From NCBI RefSeq assembly GCF_022695595.1, contig NZ_CP074380.1, forward strand, positions 62,001 to 126,000: a DNA stretch of 64,000 nt. The letters run 5' to 3'. The first letter of the stretch is position 1, and each line of letters begins with the position of its first letter. Both the position numbers and the translations under genes were made by a program. Origin of the DNA: Streptomyces sp. MST-110588 (lineage in GTDB: Bacteria > Actinomycetota > Actinomycetes > Streptomycetales > Streptomycetaceae). Below are positions 8,040 to 17,616 of this stretch, one piece after another. The notes under the pieces are model-generated. The model worked only from the letters and a program-made list of their open reading frames with translations. It did not search any database and was not told the origin of the DNA.

Positions 8040-8813
8040 ATGCATGTCACTTCCGAGAAACGCCTCGACGACGGCGTCCTCGAACGCGAATTCACCCTCG
8101 GCGGGATTCCCGGCATCCTGTGGACACCCGAAGCCGCATCCGCATCCGCGCCGGTGCCACTGATCCTGCTCGGCCATCCCACGCTCGGCCTACGCACGAT
8201 GTACCCCCGACTGGTGGCCCGAGCCCGGCACTCCGCAGCGGAGGGCTTCGCCACGGCCACCATCGAGCTCCCCGGATGCGGCGACCGGCCCCGTTGGCCC
8301 GCCCTCGACCAGGCCCGGGCCGGCCTGCGCCGGGCGATGCAGGCCGGCGAGCCGGTCGGCGACGAGATGGTCGACGCCCTCGTCCTCCCGCTGGTCGACA
8401 AGGCGGTCCCGGAATGGCAGGACGCGCTGGACGCCTTCCTGTCGCTGCCCGAGATCGGCGGTCCGGTCGGGTACTCGGGGGGAGTGATCTCCATCGGCAT
8501 CCGGCTGGCGGTGGTCGAGCCGCGCATCGTGGCCGCCGGCCTGTTCGCGGGGAGCCTGGTGCCTCGCGTCATGTTCGAGGAGGCCCGGCAGGTCACTATT
8601 CCGCTGCATGTCCTGCTGCAGTGGGACGACGAAGGCAACGACCGGCAGGCGGCGCTGGACCTGTTTGACGCCTTCGGTTCCAGGGAGAAGTCCCTGTACG
8701 CCAATATGGGTGGTCACACCGGCGTACCGCAGTTCGCTGGGGAAACTGCGGCCCAGTTCTTCGCACGGCACCTGAAAGGGAGGCCGGGCCGTGAGACCGG
8801 CAGCAGTCGATAG
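8040..8813 (+). CDS. alpha/beta hydrolase (dienelactone-hydrolase-like)
   Basis: A soluble alpha/beta hydrolase of 257 aa. The fold is marked by LILLGHPTLGLRTMYPRL, where the oxyanion region is, then the nucleophile elbow VGYSGG with Ser, HVLLQWDDEG carrying a candidate acid residue, and GGHTGVPQF with the catalytic His. Substrate unknown; this shape is common in dienelactone and acetyl-esterase relatives. It stands alone after the van island; the upstream stretch has no obvious operator. The ATG at 8040 follows a GAAAGG-like site. Confidence 0.75.
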   Translation: MHVTSEKRLDDGVLEREFTLGGIPGILWTPEAASASAPVPLILLGHPTLGLRTMYPRLVARARHSAAEGFATATIELPGCGDRPRWPALDQARAGLRRAMQAGEPVGDEMVDALVLPLVDKAVPEWQDALDAFLSLPEIGGPVGYSGGVISIGIRLAVVEPRIVAAGLFAGSLVPRVMFEEARQVTIPLHVLLQWDDEGNDRQAALDLFDAFGSREKSLYANMGGHTGVPQFAGETAAQFFARHLKGRPGRETGSSR

Positions 8814-8949
8814 CTGATGCCGACGGCATACCGCCCATCGAGGGCAGGTGCCGTCCCACCATGGGCCCCATGAGCGTGTACTCGGGAGCGTCGGGCTCTG
8901 CCGCTTCGAAGTCGGCGTCGGGTGCCGGCCTCGGGTGCGGGTGGTTGCG

Positions 8950-9948
8950 TCACGGTGCTCGTACGGCCAGGACGGCGCGTTCGGTGTCGTCCGCGGTCAG
9001 GTCGGCGTTGAGCGCGGCGGCTGCCGTGACCCCCGACGCCGTGGCCTGCATGACGCCGGCGGTCACGTCGAGTACGTTGCCGGCGACCCACACCCCGGGC
9101 ACTCCGGTGAAGCCGCTCGGGTCGGCCTGAACCTGGCGGCCGATGCCGAGCGGGTGCTCGACCACCTGCACGCCGAGGGGCACGAGCAGGTCGAGCCGGG
9201 ACTCGAACCGCGGGCCGACGACGATGACCTCACGCGGGTGGACCTCGCCCGAGGCGAGCCGGACACCGACGACGCTGTCGCCGCTGACCTCGATCGCCTC
9301 CACCTCGCCGGGTACGACTGTGACGCCGCGGGCCGCGAGCCGGGCCCGTTCCTCTTCGGCGAGCCCGGGCGCGGTGTGCTCGAACAGCACGACGTCCTCA
9401 CTCCACTGACGCCACATCAGCGCCTGCGCCGCCGCCCCGGGCCCGGTGCCGAGGACGGCGAGGGCCCGGTCGCGATGCTCCCAGCCGAAGCAGTAGGGGC
9501 AGTGCACGACGTCGCGCCCCCACCGCTCGCGCAGACCTGGAAGGTGCGGGTAGCGGTCAACCAGTCCGGTGGTCACGAGCACCCGCCGCGCCCGGTGACG
9601 GTTGCCTTCCCGGGTGGTGAGGAGGAAGCCGTCGTCATCGAGCGGCGTGATGCTCTGGACGGCACCCTCGATGATGCGCCCGCCGTAGCCGCGTACCTCC
9701 TGCCGCCCCAGCCTGAGCAGTTCGAGGGGAGGCGTGCCGTCGCGGGTCAGGTAGCCGTGCGAGTGTGCGGCCGGCGCGTTGCGCGGGTGGCCCTCGTCGA
9801 TGACGAGGACCGAGCGGCGTGCGCGGACGAGGGTCAGGGCGGCGCCGAGGCCGGCCAGGCCGCCGCCCACCACGACGACATCGGCGCGGTCTCCGATGTC
9901 ACCCGGTCCGGGCGCGGTTGTGTTTGCGGATTGCGCTGGCGTAGTCAT
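8950..9948 (-). CDS. FAD-dependent pyridine-nucleotide disulfide oxidoreductase (thioredoxin-reductase-like)
   Basis: A flavoprotein of 332 aa. It has an N-terminal FAD fold (VVVVGGGLAGLGAALTLVRA), the redox-active pair VHCPYCFGWE (CxxC), an NAD(P)-binding fold (LAVLGTGPGAAAQAL) and the C-terminal FAD motif GVWVAGNVLD. The layout is that of thioredoxin reductases and of stand-alone dithiol oxidases in natural-product pathways. It lacks a linked thioredoxin gene. It is divergent from an XRE-cupin regulator, with the operator TTGCG-N5-CGCAA between them, so that regulator probably controls it. Confidence 0.85.
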   Translation of the reverse strand: MTTPAQSANTTAPGPGDIGDRADVVVVGGGLAGLGAALTLVRARRSVLVIDEGHPRNAPAAHSHGYLTRDGTPPLELLRLGRQEVRGYGGRIIEGAVQSITPLDDDGFLLTTREGNRHRARRVLVTTGLVDRYPHLPGLRERWGRDVVHCPYCFGWEHRDRALAVLGTGPGAAAQALMWRQWSEDVVLFEHTAPGLAEEERARLAARGVTVVPGEVEAIEVSGDSVVGVRLASGEVHPREVIVVGPRFESRLDLLVPLGVQVVEHPLGIGRQVQADPSGFTGVPGVWVAGNVLDVTAGVMQATASGVTAAAALNADLTADDTERAVLAVRAP

Positions 9949-9989
9949 GCGCTCACTGTGCGGGGATTCGGCGGGGAGGGGAAAAAACT

Positions 9990-10004
9990 TTGCGGAAAGC
10001 GCAA
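9990..10004. promoter_or_regulatory. operator TTGCG-N5-CGCAA, copy 1
   Basis: A perfect 5-bp inverted repeat with a 5-base spacer in the intergenic region between the flavoprotein gene and the XRE-cupin gene. The same element occurs before the DUF1684 gene, so it is probably the binding site of the XRE-cupin protein. Confidence 0.65.
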
Positions 10005-10013
10005 GCTTGTCCC

Positions 10014-10594
10014 ATGACCGACAACCTCAACGCCGTTCTCGACGCGGTCGGGCCACGGCTGCGCGCCCTCCGCAAGCAGCGCGGGACGACACTGAAGCAA
10101 CTCGCAGAGCTGACGGGCATGTCCGTCAGCACACTGTCCCGGATCGAATCGGGCCTACGGCGCCCGACGCTGGAGGTCCTGCTCCCCTGGCGCAGGCGTA
10201 CGGCGTACCGCTCGACGAACTGGTCGGTGCCCCGGCGACGGGCGATCCGCGCATCCATCCGCGGCCGGTGAACCGTGACGGCGTGGTGTGGGTGCCCCTC
10301 TCCCGGGAACCGGGCGGTCTCCATGCCTTCAAGCAGGTCCTGCCGGTACCCGTGCAGGTCCCCGAACGGCTCGACCAGCGGGTGCACGAGGGCCACGAGT
10401 GGCTCTACGTGCTGTCCGGCAAGCTGCGGCTCGCTCTCGGCGACAACGACTTCCTCCTGGGTGCCGGTGAAGCCGCCGAGTTCGACACCCATGTACCGCA
10501 CGCCATAGCGAACGCCGGCCGCCGGCCCCTTGAGCTGCTCATCATCTTCGGACAGCAAGGGGAGCGCATGCATCTCCGCGCCCGTACGACGTGA
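10014..10594 (+). pseudogene. XRE-family regulator with C-terminal cupin (frameshifted)
   Basis: The N-terminal helix-turn-helix (LRALRKQRGTTLKQLAELTG, then MSVSTLSRIESGLRRPTLEV) is in one frame. The cupin half (FKQVLPVPVQVP, HEGHEWLYVLSGKLRLALGD, EFDTHVPHAIANAGRRPLEL) is in the next. The frame breaks at the C run 10184-10187. One extra C gives LEVLLPLAQAYGVPLDEL, the normal family sequence, so the gene is probably intact in the organism: about 193 aa. Such proteins sense a small molecule in the cupin and act on nearby enzymes. The TTGCG-N5-CGCAA operator lies before it and before the next gene. Confidence 0.8.
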
Positions 10595-10690
10595 CCTGGG
10601 CCCTCGGGCCCGCGCCCACGGCCACGGCTACGGCCACGGCTCAGCCCCTCACGCCGTGCGCACCTCCCCGCGCGCCGGCCCGGGCGCTTT

Positions 10691-10705
10691 TTGCGTTTGC
10701 CGCAA
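10691..10705. promoter_or_regulatory. operator TTGCG-N5-CGCAA, copy 2
   Basis: Identical 5-bp arms and spacing to the element at 9990-10004, placed about 80 bases before the DUF1684 gene. It ties that gene to the XRE-cupin regulator. Confidence 0.65.
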
Positions 10706-10783
10706 CTTCCTTTGCCCGGGCCGGCGGTCCGCAGCACGGTGGGTCCGTCGGAACCGGAACAACGGGAAGGCAGGTGCCACACC

Positions 10784-11596
10784 ATGGCATACGTCCAGGA
10801 CACCGCTGGTGAGCAGTTCACACAGGACTGGAAGGAGTGGCGGGCCGGATGGGAGCAGTGGCTCGTCGCACCGCACGGCTGGCTGTCGGCCCGCTCGCTG
10901 TTCTGGCTGGACAGCACGCCCCGCCGCTACCCGGGGCTGCCGGGCCTGTGGTCCCAGGACCAGGACGAGGTCGTCATCGACCCGGACGGGGTGACGATGT
11001 CCTTCGGCGGCGAGAGTTTCGGCACCGTACGCCGTATCTCCCTGACCGGGGCCCCCGATGACCAGCGGGTGACGGCAGGCGGCCTGGAGGTCGGCATCAC
11101 CTGCCGCGGGACCTGCATGATCGTGGTCTACGACCCGGCCACGCCGGCACGGCGGAACTTCCGCGGCGTACCTGTCTTCGCGCCGGACCCCGACTGGGTG
11201 CTCACCGGCCGCTACGAACCGTACGCGTCATCCCATTCGATCAAGCTCAGTTCCGTCGATCCGGGGCTGGATGAGCACACCTACGACTCCCCCGGGCTCG
11301 TACACCTTCAGTACGAGCGGCAGACCTACACCCTGCAGGTGCTGCGTTCCGGCGGGACGCTGAACACGGTGTTCGCCGACGCCACGAGCGGCGTCACCAC
11401 CTACGGCGCGGGCCGCTCGCTGATGATCTCCGAAGTGGGCGAAGACGGGCTGGTACGCCTGGACTTCAACCGGGCGGTGAACCTGCCGTGCGCGTTCAGC
11501 GACAATTTTCCCATCTGTCCCGTGCCACCCCCGGGCAACCGGCTCCCCTTCGCCATCGAGGCGGGGGAGCGGACGCCACGGGAGAAGACGGGCTGA
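10784..11596 (+). CDS. DUF1684 family protein
   Basis: A protein of 270 aa with the DUF1684 layout. There is an N-terminal WKEWRAGWEQWLVAPHGWLS segment, followed by VDPGLDEHTYDSPGLVHLQY, a strand-rich middle, then TTYGAGRSLMISEV and VRLDFNRAVNLPCAFSDNF with NFPICPVPPPGNRLPF near the C-terminus. That C-terminal signature is the family hallmark. The biochemical role of the family is not settled. There is no signal peptide. The start ATG at 10784 follows GGGAAGGCAGG. It lies downstream of the XRE-cupin gene and shares its operator. Confidence 0.8.
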   Translation: MAYVQDTAGEQFTQDWKEWRAGWEQWLVAPHGWLSARSLFWLDSTPRRYPGLPGLWSQDQDEVVIDPDGVTMSFGGESFGTVRRISLTGAPDDQRVTAGGLEVGITCRGTCMIVVYDPATPARRNFRGVPVFAPDPDWVLTGRYEPYASSHSIKLSSVDPGLDEHTYDSPGLVHLQYERQTYTLQVLRSGGTLNTVFADATSGVTTYGAGRSLMISEVGEDGLVRLDFNRAVNLPCAFSDNFPICPVPPPGNRLPFAIEAGERTPREKTG

Positions 11597-11665
11597 CGCC
11601 GCGGCTGTCTGGCCATCCGGTGACGGGCGGGCCGGTTCCCCGACCGGGAGCTCATCCCCCGCCCG

Positions 11666-12178
11666 TCACCGGCCCGGCCGCCCCCGGAACGGTGTCCCCG
11701 ATGACGCCGGCAAGGCGGTGCAACTGTGCGGCGAGTTCGCACCGCTCCTGCGGGTGAAGCGCGACAGAGCGGCGTATTGACGGGCCCGCAGTTCGGCCTG
11801 CATGACGTCGAGGCGCTCTGCGCCCTCCTCGGTGAGCCGGACGAGGACCTGACGTTCATCGTGTGCAGCGCGGCGCCGGGTGACCACGTTCCTGTCCTCC
11901 AACTGCCGCAGCATACGGGTGGCGGTGGGGACGCTGACCTCGGCGTTGGCGGCCAGTCGGCTGACCGGCAGCCCTTCGCCCCCGGCGTCCTCCACCAGTG
12001 CCCTGAGCAGGGTCAACTGTGACATGGACAGCCCGGCTTCGGACCGGCCTGCCGTGGCGGACCGTGAGCGCCGCATGGCGTGGAAGAGCCGGTCGGCAGC
12101 CCGGGCCAGGTCCTCGACTCCGGGCTCGGCGGGCGGGACACGAGGGCCGGGCTTCTCGGAGTTGCCTGTCTTCCTCAT
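11666..12178 (-). CDS. MarR-family regulator (C-terminus frameshifted)
   Basis: A winged-helix regulator. LSMSQLTLLRALVEDAG, then SRLAANAEVSVPTATRMLRQ and the wing RRRAAHDERQVLVRLTEEG are typical MarR. After RQYAALSRFT the listed frame becomes nonsense. One extra base in the GGG run at 11752-11754 gives PQERCELAAQLHRLAGVIGD and an end at 11652, a normal MarR C-terminus. It is divergent from an amidohydrolase gene and GTTAGC half-sites fill the gap, so it probably represses itself and that gene in response to an aromatic or phenolic ligand (inference). Confidence 0.82.
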   Translation of the reverse strand: MRKTGNSEKPGPRVPPAEPGVEDLARAADRLFHAMRRSRSATAGRSEAGLSMSQLTLLRALVEDAGGEGLPVSRLAANAEVSVPTATRMLRQLEDRNVVTRRRAAHDERQVLVRLTEEGAERLDVMQAELRARQYAALSRFTRRSGANSPHSCTALPASSGTPFRGRPGR

Positions 12179-12181
12179 GAC

Positions 12182-12216
12182 GGTTAGCTTACTCAGCTAT
12201 TCGTTAGCAAGCTAAC
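12182..12216. promoter_or_regulatory. MarR operator: three GTTAGC half-sites
   Basis: GTTAGC at 12183-12188 and 12203-12208 and its complement GCTAAC at 12211-12216. The last two form a 14-bp palindrome around AA; GGTTAGCTT and AAGCTAACC also pair over the whole region. It fills the gap between the MarR and amidohydrolase genes. Confidence 0.7.
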
Positions 12217-12235
12217 CAATTGGAGGCGGCGCGGC

Positions 12236-13180
12236 ATGGCCTTCCCCGCTCGCATCGACGTCCACCAGCACATCGTTCCGCCGGTCTGGTCCCAGGCGCT
12301 CGCTGCGCAGGGCCTGGACTCCGGCGGCTGGGCCATCCCCTGCTGGAGCGCCGACAGTGCCGTCGCCATGATGGACCGGCAGGGCATCGCCGCCGGCGTC
12401 CTGTCCGTCACCTCCCCCGGCGTGCACCTCGGCGAGGACGGCCGGGCCCGGCGCCTCGCCCGCGCCGTGAACGAGTACAGCGCCGAGGTCGTCAAGGACC
12501 GCCCCGACCGCTTCGGCCATTTCGCGAGCGTCCCGCTGCCCGACATCGACGCCGCCCTGGCCGAGGCCGTGTACGCGCTGGACGTTCTGCGCGCCGACGG
12601 CGTGGTGCTGATGTCCCATGCCTGCGGGCGCTACCTCGGCGACCCCGGCTTCGAGCCGCTGTGGGCCGAACTCGACCGCCGCGCGGCGAACGTCTTCGTC
12701 CACCCCGCCCAGCCCCCGATGGCCTTGCTCCCCGGCACTCCGGCGCCGCTGGCCGACTATGTCTTCGACACCACCCGCAGTGCCCTCAACCTGGTGCTGA
12801 ACGGCGTCATGAGCCGCTATCCGGACCTGCGGGTGATCCTTTCGCACGGCGGCGGCTTCCTCCCCTATGCCGCCTACCGTTTCTCCGGCCTGATCTCCAC
12901 CGTCGTCGCTCCCGACCGCAGGGCCGAAGACGTCCTGCACGACCTGAAACGCTTCTACTTCGACACCGCCCTGTCCGCCAGCCCCAGCGCCCTGCCCGCC
13001 CTGCTGGCCTTCGCCGAACCCGACCATGTCCTCTACGGCAGCGACTGGCCCTTCGCGCCGCAGGAGGCCGGCACCTACTACAACCGCTTCCTGGAGACCT
13101 ACCCCGACTTCACGCCTGGCCAGGCGGAGGCCGTCAACCGCAGGAACGCCGAGGTCCTCTTCCCCTGCCTCGCCCGCTGA
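12236..13180 (+). CDS. amidohydrolase, ACMSD-like metal-dependent decarboxylase/hydrolase
   Basis: A TIM-barrel amidohydrolase-2 protein of 314 aa. Visible metal ligands are RIDVHQHIVPP (HxH), VFVHPAQPP, ILSHGGGFLPY and the Asp in LYGSDWPFAP. This is the layout of aminocarboxymuconate-semialdehyde decarboxylase and gamma-resorcylate decarboxylase relatives, which act on aromatic-ring carboxylates. GGAGG precedes the ATG at a good distance. It is divergent from the MarR gene and is the probable MarR target. Confidence 0.82.
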   Translation: MAFPARIDVHQHIVPPVWSQALAAQGLDSGGWAIPCWSADSAVAMMDRQGIAAGVLSVTSPGVHLGEDGRARRLARAVNEYSAEVVKDRPDRFGHFASVPLPDIDAALAEAVYALDVLRADGVVLMSHACGRYLGDPGFEPLWAELDRRAANVFVHPAQPPMALLPGTPAPLADYVFDTTRSALNLVLNGVMSRYPDLRVILSHGGGFLPYAAYRFSGLISTVVAPDRRAEDVLHDLKRFYFDTALSASPSALPALLAFAEPDHVLYGSDWPFAPQEAGTYYNRFLETYPDFTPGQAEAVNRRNAEVLFPCLAR

Positions 13181-13297
13181 CCAGGGGCGGGGCACCGGCA
13201 GCCCACGTCGGGCGCGCCGTCCGGCGGCGCGCCACCGGGCGGTGGGTCCGCACGGCCCCTTGCCCCCGGCGCGGGTACGGGCGATTCCGCCCGCGCC

Positions 13298-14275
13298 TCA
13301 GTGAGCGCTCCGGTAAGGGTGGAGGAAGGGCAGCAGGTGCTCCAGCAGTGCTTCGGGCGCTTCCTCCGGAACGAAGTGACCGCAGTCGGCAACGACGGTG
13401 CTGCGCACGTCATCGGCCAGGGAACGGACTTCGTTCTCCATGTTCTCCCCGCCGAGGGCGTCACCCGCGACAGCCAGCACGGGAAGGGTGAGCTTGCGCT
13501 TCTTGCGTTCGAGGCTCTGCGCCATGGTCTCGTCGATGGCACGGTAGTACTCGAAGCCGGCCCGCAACGCCCCGGGAAGGCGCATGGCCTGGACGTACAC
13601 GGCCACCGCGGAGGCGGGGACCGCGGTGGGGGTGGATGCCTTGGTGGCGAACTGGTGCCCGAAGTAGAGGTCTTCCCGCCCCCGGACGAGGTCTTCGTTG
13701 ACATCAAGCGCACGGTTGAAGTTGAAGTGCCACAGGAAGTCGCTGGTACGCCGGTCGCCGAGGAGCGGGGGCGAGGCGGAGACACCGGGGATGATCGCGT
13801 CGACCAGGGCCATGCGCTGAATGGGGCCCGGATTGTCCGCGGCCATGGCGTAAGCCGTCCATACGCCGATGTCGTGGCCGACGACGGCGAACCGGTCGTG
13901 GCCGAGCAACTCCATCAGCCGGTGGAATTCCCGTGCGCAGGTCGCGGAGTCGTATCCGGTGGCGGGCTTGTCGGACAGACCGGTGCCGCGCGCGTCGGCG
14001 ACGATCACGGTGTAGTGCCCGGCCAGCGGAAGCATGACATGACGCCACTGGTACCAGAACTGCGGCCAGCCTCCGATCAGGAGCAGCGCCGGCCCCTGTC
14101 CTCCGGTGACGGTGTGCAGGCGTACCCCGTCCACGTCGACGTACCGGCTGGAGAAGACGTCGCAGAAGCCGGCAGGCAGGCCCGGCACGCCGGTGGCGGT
14201 ACCAAAACCCGACGGCCGGACCGCGCCGGGAGACGTGACGGACCGCATGGCGGCGCCGGGGAGTGCTGAGGTCAT
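13298..14275 (-). CDS. alpha/beta hydrolase (epoxide-hydrolase/haloalkane-dehalogenase-like)
   Basis: An alpha/beta hydrolase of about 325 aa. The marks are LLIGGWPQFWYQWRHVM (an HGxP-like oxyanion loop with Gly-Trp-Pro), VVADARGTGLSDKP, the nucleophile elbow AVVGHDIGVWTAY with Asp as nucleophile, FEYYRAIDETM, VLAVAGDALGG and the catalytic His in VADCGHFVPEE. The Asp nucleophile points to an epoxide hydrolase or dehalogenase rather than an esterase. Start at 14275, with AGGAGG upstream. It runs convergent to the amidohydrolase. Confidence 0.8.
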   Translation of the reverse strand: MTSALPGAAMRSVTSPGAVRPSGFGTATGVPGLPAGFCDVFSSRYVDVDGVRLHTVTGGQGPALLLIGGWPQFWYQWRHVMLPLAGHYTVIVADARGTGLSDKPATGYDSATCAREFHRLMELLGHDRFAVVGHDIGVWTAYAMAADNPGPIQRMALVDAIIPGVSASPPLLGDRRTSDFLWHFNFNRALDVNEDLVRGREDLYFGHQFATKASTPTAVPASAVAVYVQAMRLPGALRAGFEYYRAIDETMAQSLERKKRKLTLPVLAVAGDALGGENMENEVRSLADDVRSTVVADCGHFVPEEAPEALLEHLLPFLHPYRSAH

Positions 14276-14600
14276 GATGGTCCGATACCTCCTTGTCGGG
14301 CCCCGCGGGAGCCGCCTTTCCGGCTTCCGCGGGAGGTGGGTCCGGCTGCCCCGTGCCGGCGGAGGGAAGAGAAACGGCGAATGCGCCGCCCTTCCCCACT
14401 TCCGGACCGACTGATCCAGTCTGCTGCCGGACGGCGGTCGCGTCAATATTGGACCCATCAATCCAAAACCAGGCGAGCGCCCTGCTCTCCTCTGCGGTCA
14501 CCCCGCAGCCTGACGCTCCCCCAGGCGAGACCGCTCCGGCCTCCGTATGCCGCCAGGACAACCGTCCGGGCTTCCGCCCGGGAACCGATCGCCTCGCCCG
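14276..14600. other. intergenic region without a gene
   Basis: About 325 bases between the start of the hydrolase gene and the end of the serine-hydrolase gene. It should hold the hydrolase promoter. Only Pro/Arg-rich shadow frames are seen. Confidence 0.5.
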
Positions 14601-15888
14601 TCACCGAGCTGACGGCGCAGTCCTCTCAGGCCAGGGTTTGTCCAGCATGGTGCAGATCGCGGCGTTGACGAGGTCCTTGTTGGCGGCGGCAGCCGTGGGT
14701 TCCTTGATGTGGAAGTTGGTTGCCGTCAGCACCGCGACACTACGACGGCCGCTCTGGTCGGTGTAGAACTCGCTGGAGTACCCGGGCAGGCCGCCTGTGT
14801 GGCCCCAGACGGTGCCGCAGGAGGTGTCGACCTTCATCAGGCCCAGTCCGTAGCCGCCGCCGTCCTGCGGGTCGGGCACCGTCTGCCGCATCTGCTTCAT
14901 CTGAACCGCGGGCAGCAACGTGCCGGACATCAGCGCGCTTTGGAACCGCTGCCAGTCCGGTGCAGTGGACACCAGTCCGCCCGCCGCCCAGGTCCAGCCC
15001 GGATCGACGGCGCCGGCGTCGACGTTGTCGTGCGGACGCCGGGGGCCCGCTACCTCCGTCCCCTCGGGCAGGTCCACGATCCGCGCGAGGAGGCTGCGCA
15101 GCCGGCCCGGGCCCGGCTCATAGCCCGTCACATGCTTCTTGCCCCGGCTCCAGGCGGCGTCCGTGGCCAAGAACGTGTCTTTCATGCCCAGCGGCTTGGT
15201 GATCCGCTGTTCGATGAGATCGGCCACCTTCTTCCCGGTGGCCTTCTCCAGGATCAGGCCGAGCGCTTCGTAGTTGGTGTTGCTGTAGGAGTACTTCTTC
15301 CCTGGAGCCCCCGAAGATGTCCGGCCCGGGGAGAGCGCTATGAGTTCCTCGGGCGTCCAGGTGCGCTTGTCCTGACCGGTCAAGGAGGGCAGAAAGCGTG
15401 GCGTCAGCGCGAAATCCCCCAGTCCGCTCGTGTGGTTGAGCAGCATCTTCACGGTGATGTCCGGCCCGCCCGGGACCAGCCCCGGCAGCCATTTCTCCAC
15501 CGGGTCCTCCAGGCCGATCCGGTGTTCGGCGACCTGCTGCAGTACGAGGGTGGCCGTGACCGTCTTGGTGTTCGAGCCCACTCGGAACTGGTCGCCGACG
15601 GCAAGGCGTCCGTCGGCCTCGGTCCAGGCGGCCTGCCGCACGACCTCCATGGGACGGCCCTGGCCCCGGTCGACCCGGACGATCACTCCCAGAGAGTTGT
15701 TGTCGACCGCCCGCTGCGCCATGCCGCCCAGGCGCTGGACGGTGGCCGCGGGCGGCCTGCTCGGTCGCCGCCCGCGGGCCCGGTCCCGTATTCGAGCAGC
15801 CGACAAGTGCCCCGCCCACTGCGGCTACCAGGGTCAGCGCCGTCACGCCCCGCGGAAACCGGCGATACGACGGTGTGCGTGCAGACAT
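14601..15888 (-). pseudogene. serine hydrolase, class C beta-lactamase/DD-peptidase-like lipoprotein (frameshifted)
   Basis: An exported penicillin-recognising enzyme. The N-terminal frame gives a lipoprotein signal (TALTLVAAVGGALVGCSNTG). After a slip near 15740-15780 the next frame gives the enzyme: SNTKTVTATLVLQ (Ser-x-x-Lys nucleophile motif), KYSYSNTNYEALG (Tyr-x-Asn), and VWGHTGGLPGYSS (His-Thr-Gly in place of Lys-Thr-Gly). This layout is shared by DD-carboxypeptidases, esterases and AmpC-like proteins. The break is a net +1 or -2 in a GC-rich stretch, probably a sequence error. The product is about 425 aa if repaired. Confidence 0.8.
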
Positions 15889-16189
15889 CGGTGTTCTCCC
15901 TCGCGTCATCCAGGATGCGGCAACCACCAACGCCTGCTGCCCGGTTGCCGTTGCGGCGTTCCCCATCCTTGTCTGCGCAAGATCCACGGCAACATCCGGC
16001 GGTCCCGCCGGATCACCGGGGGTTAACCCCCTCACCGGGCACTGAGCCCGGCCCCTGCCGGAGGTGGCGCAGAGCGACGGGCAGGACCGCGGCGGGGGCC
16101 GCAGTTGGCCGGCTGTTCCGGGGCCTGCGTCTCCTGTACGGACCGGCGCCGGTGACGAGCGGGCCGGTTCCGCCTCGCGTGGGAGGCCG

Positions 16190-16842
16190 TCAGAGACCGG
16201 CTATCAGCGCGTAGCGTTCGTCGGTGACCGGGCCGCCCCACAGGTCGGCGTCATGGCTGAGGTCTTCGACGCGGAGACCGGTCACGAGGGGGTGCACAGC
16301 GGCGGTGAGGTCGGCGGCACTGACGCCACGGTGCCAGGGCAGGGTGCCGGCGCCGGCGACGTAAGGCACGCCGCTCTGCCCGGCTTCCCGCCAGCGGCCC
16401 TCGACCAGGACCAACAGGCCGCCCGGGCGCAGCCGGGTCACCCATTCCTGTAGTGCGGCCCGGGGTCGGGCAGGGTCCACAGCAGGTGTCGGGAGAGCAG
16501 GACGTCGAACCGTTCGTCGCCGGTGGGCGGGTTGGCGGCGTCGCCGACGAGGAAGTGGCCCTCCAAGCCGGCCGCGCGCAGTTTCATCCGGGCCTGTTCG
16601 ACCATTCTCGGTGCGAGATCGACGCCGGTGACCCGGTGTCCCGCCTCGGCGATGAGCTTGGACAGGGAGCCGGTGCCACAGCCCACGTCCAGCACGCTCA
16701 CCGGTGTGGCCGGCAGCCAGGAAGCCAGGCGGGTGGCCCATGCGGTGCGCGTGTGCTCGGCGGTCAGTCCATGGTCGGGTTCGTCGTCGAAGGCGTCGGC
16801 GGCATGGTCCCAGTAAGCCGTGATGGCGGCGGAGTTCGTCAT
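16190..16842 (-). pseudogene. class I SAM-dependent methyltransferase (frameshifted)
   Basis: A small-molecule type methyltransferase of about 217 aa once repaired. The first frame has VSVLDVGCGTGSLSKLIAEA (motif I), VTGVDLAPRMVEQAR and FDVLLSRHLLWTLPDP. The other frame continues RAALQEWVTRLRPGGLLVLV and ends RYALIAGL. The break is at the CCC/GGGG runs 16459-16465: one added base restores the join. Substrate unknown. No linked pathway genes. Confidence 0.8.
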
Positions 16843-17100
16843 CTGCTGATCGTCTCAGCGACCACTGACAACCGGCCGGCCCTGGCGCGACCGACGTGGG
16901 GTGCGACGGGCAAGGGCGGCATGCGGGTCGGCACCGACGGGAGGGTGGCACCGTCCGCGCCGGCCGGGAAGACGCCGCAGCCGCACCCGTCTCGGGCTGC
17001 CGGACGGTTGTGTCCATCCGGTGTCAGCGAGATCGCGGACGGGGCCTGCCGCAACGGCGGCTCATCCCGGGTGCCGGAGGTTTCCCGGGCGGGGACGCGA

Positions 17101-17616
17101 TCAGTTCTCTGCCCGAGGGAGACCGGCGGTCTCCTCTTCACCGACGAAGAACCACTGGTCACCCGGGCTGGCAGGCCGCTTGGCGACGAAGCGCATGAAG
17201 GGCACGTTCTGGTGTTCCTCCACGAGGAAGGTGCCGAGGGCGTGCAGGCGGTGGATGCCGGCCCGCGCGGTGGCGGGGTCGGCGCCGACGAGTTCGGCGG
17301 CCTGCGCGAGGGACACGATGCGGCCCCCGTCGGGGCCGTCCAGGACTCCCAGGCGGCCCTTGTCGATGGCGGTGTCGAGCACAACAGCGGCCACCGGCGC
17401 TTCACCACCGTAGTGAGGAGCGATCGCCACGAGTCGCTCCATGACATCGCGCGAGTCCCGGCTCAGCCGCGGGTCTGCCCGCATGTGGCTCAGGTCCGTG
17501 TCCGACGGTACCCGGATCCACTCCCCGTACAGGTCCCCCGGTGGTTGTAGTTGGTGCAGGCTGTACGACGCCGCCTGCCGTGGCCGGCGCTGCTTGCCCG
17601 GCTTGCTCCTGCCCAT
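17101..17616 (-). CDS. conserved hypothetical actinobacterial protein
   Basis: A 171-aa soluble protein of a type seen in Streptomyces but with no function I can name. The N-terminus is basic (MGRSKPGKQRRPRQ). The middle, RDVMERLVAIAPHYGGEAP and ASLAQAAELVGAD-like helices (VSLAQAAELVGADPATARAG), resembles a winged-helix or DprA-like helical domain. The C-terminal half has FLVEEHQNVPFMRFVAKRP. The start is set at 17616, not 17661, because AAGGTGCGG precedes it and the N-terminus then matches the style of basic small regulators. Confidence 0.55.
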   Translation of the reverse strand: MGRSKPGKQRRPRQAASYSLHQLQPPGDLYGEWIRVPSDTDLSHMRADPRLSRDSRDVMERLVAIAPHYGGEAPVAAVVLDTAIDKGRLGVLDGPDGGRIVSLAQAAELVGADPATARAGIHRLHALGTFLVEEHQNVPFMRFVAKRPASPGDQWFFVGEEETAGLPRAEN

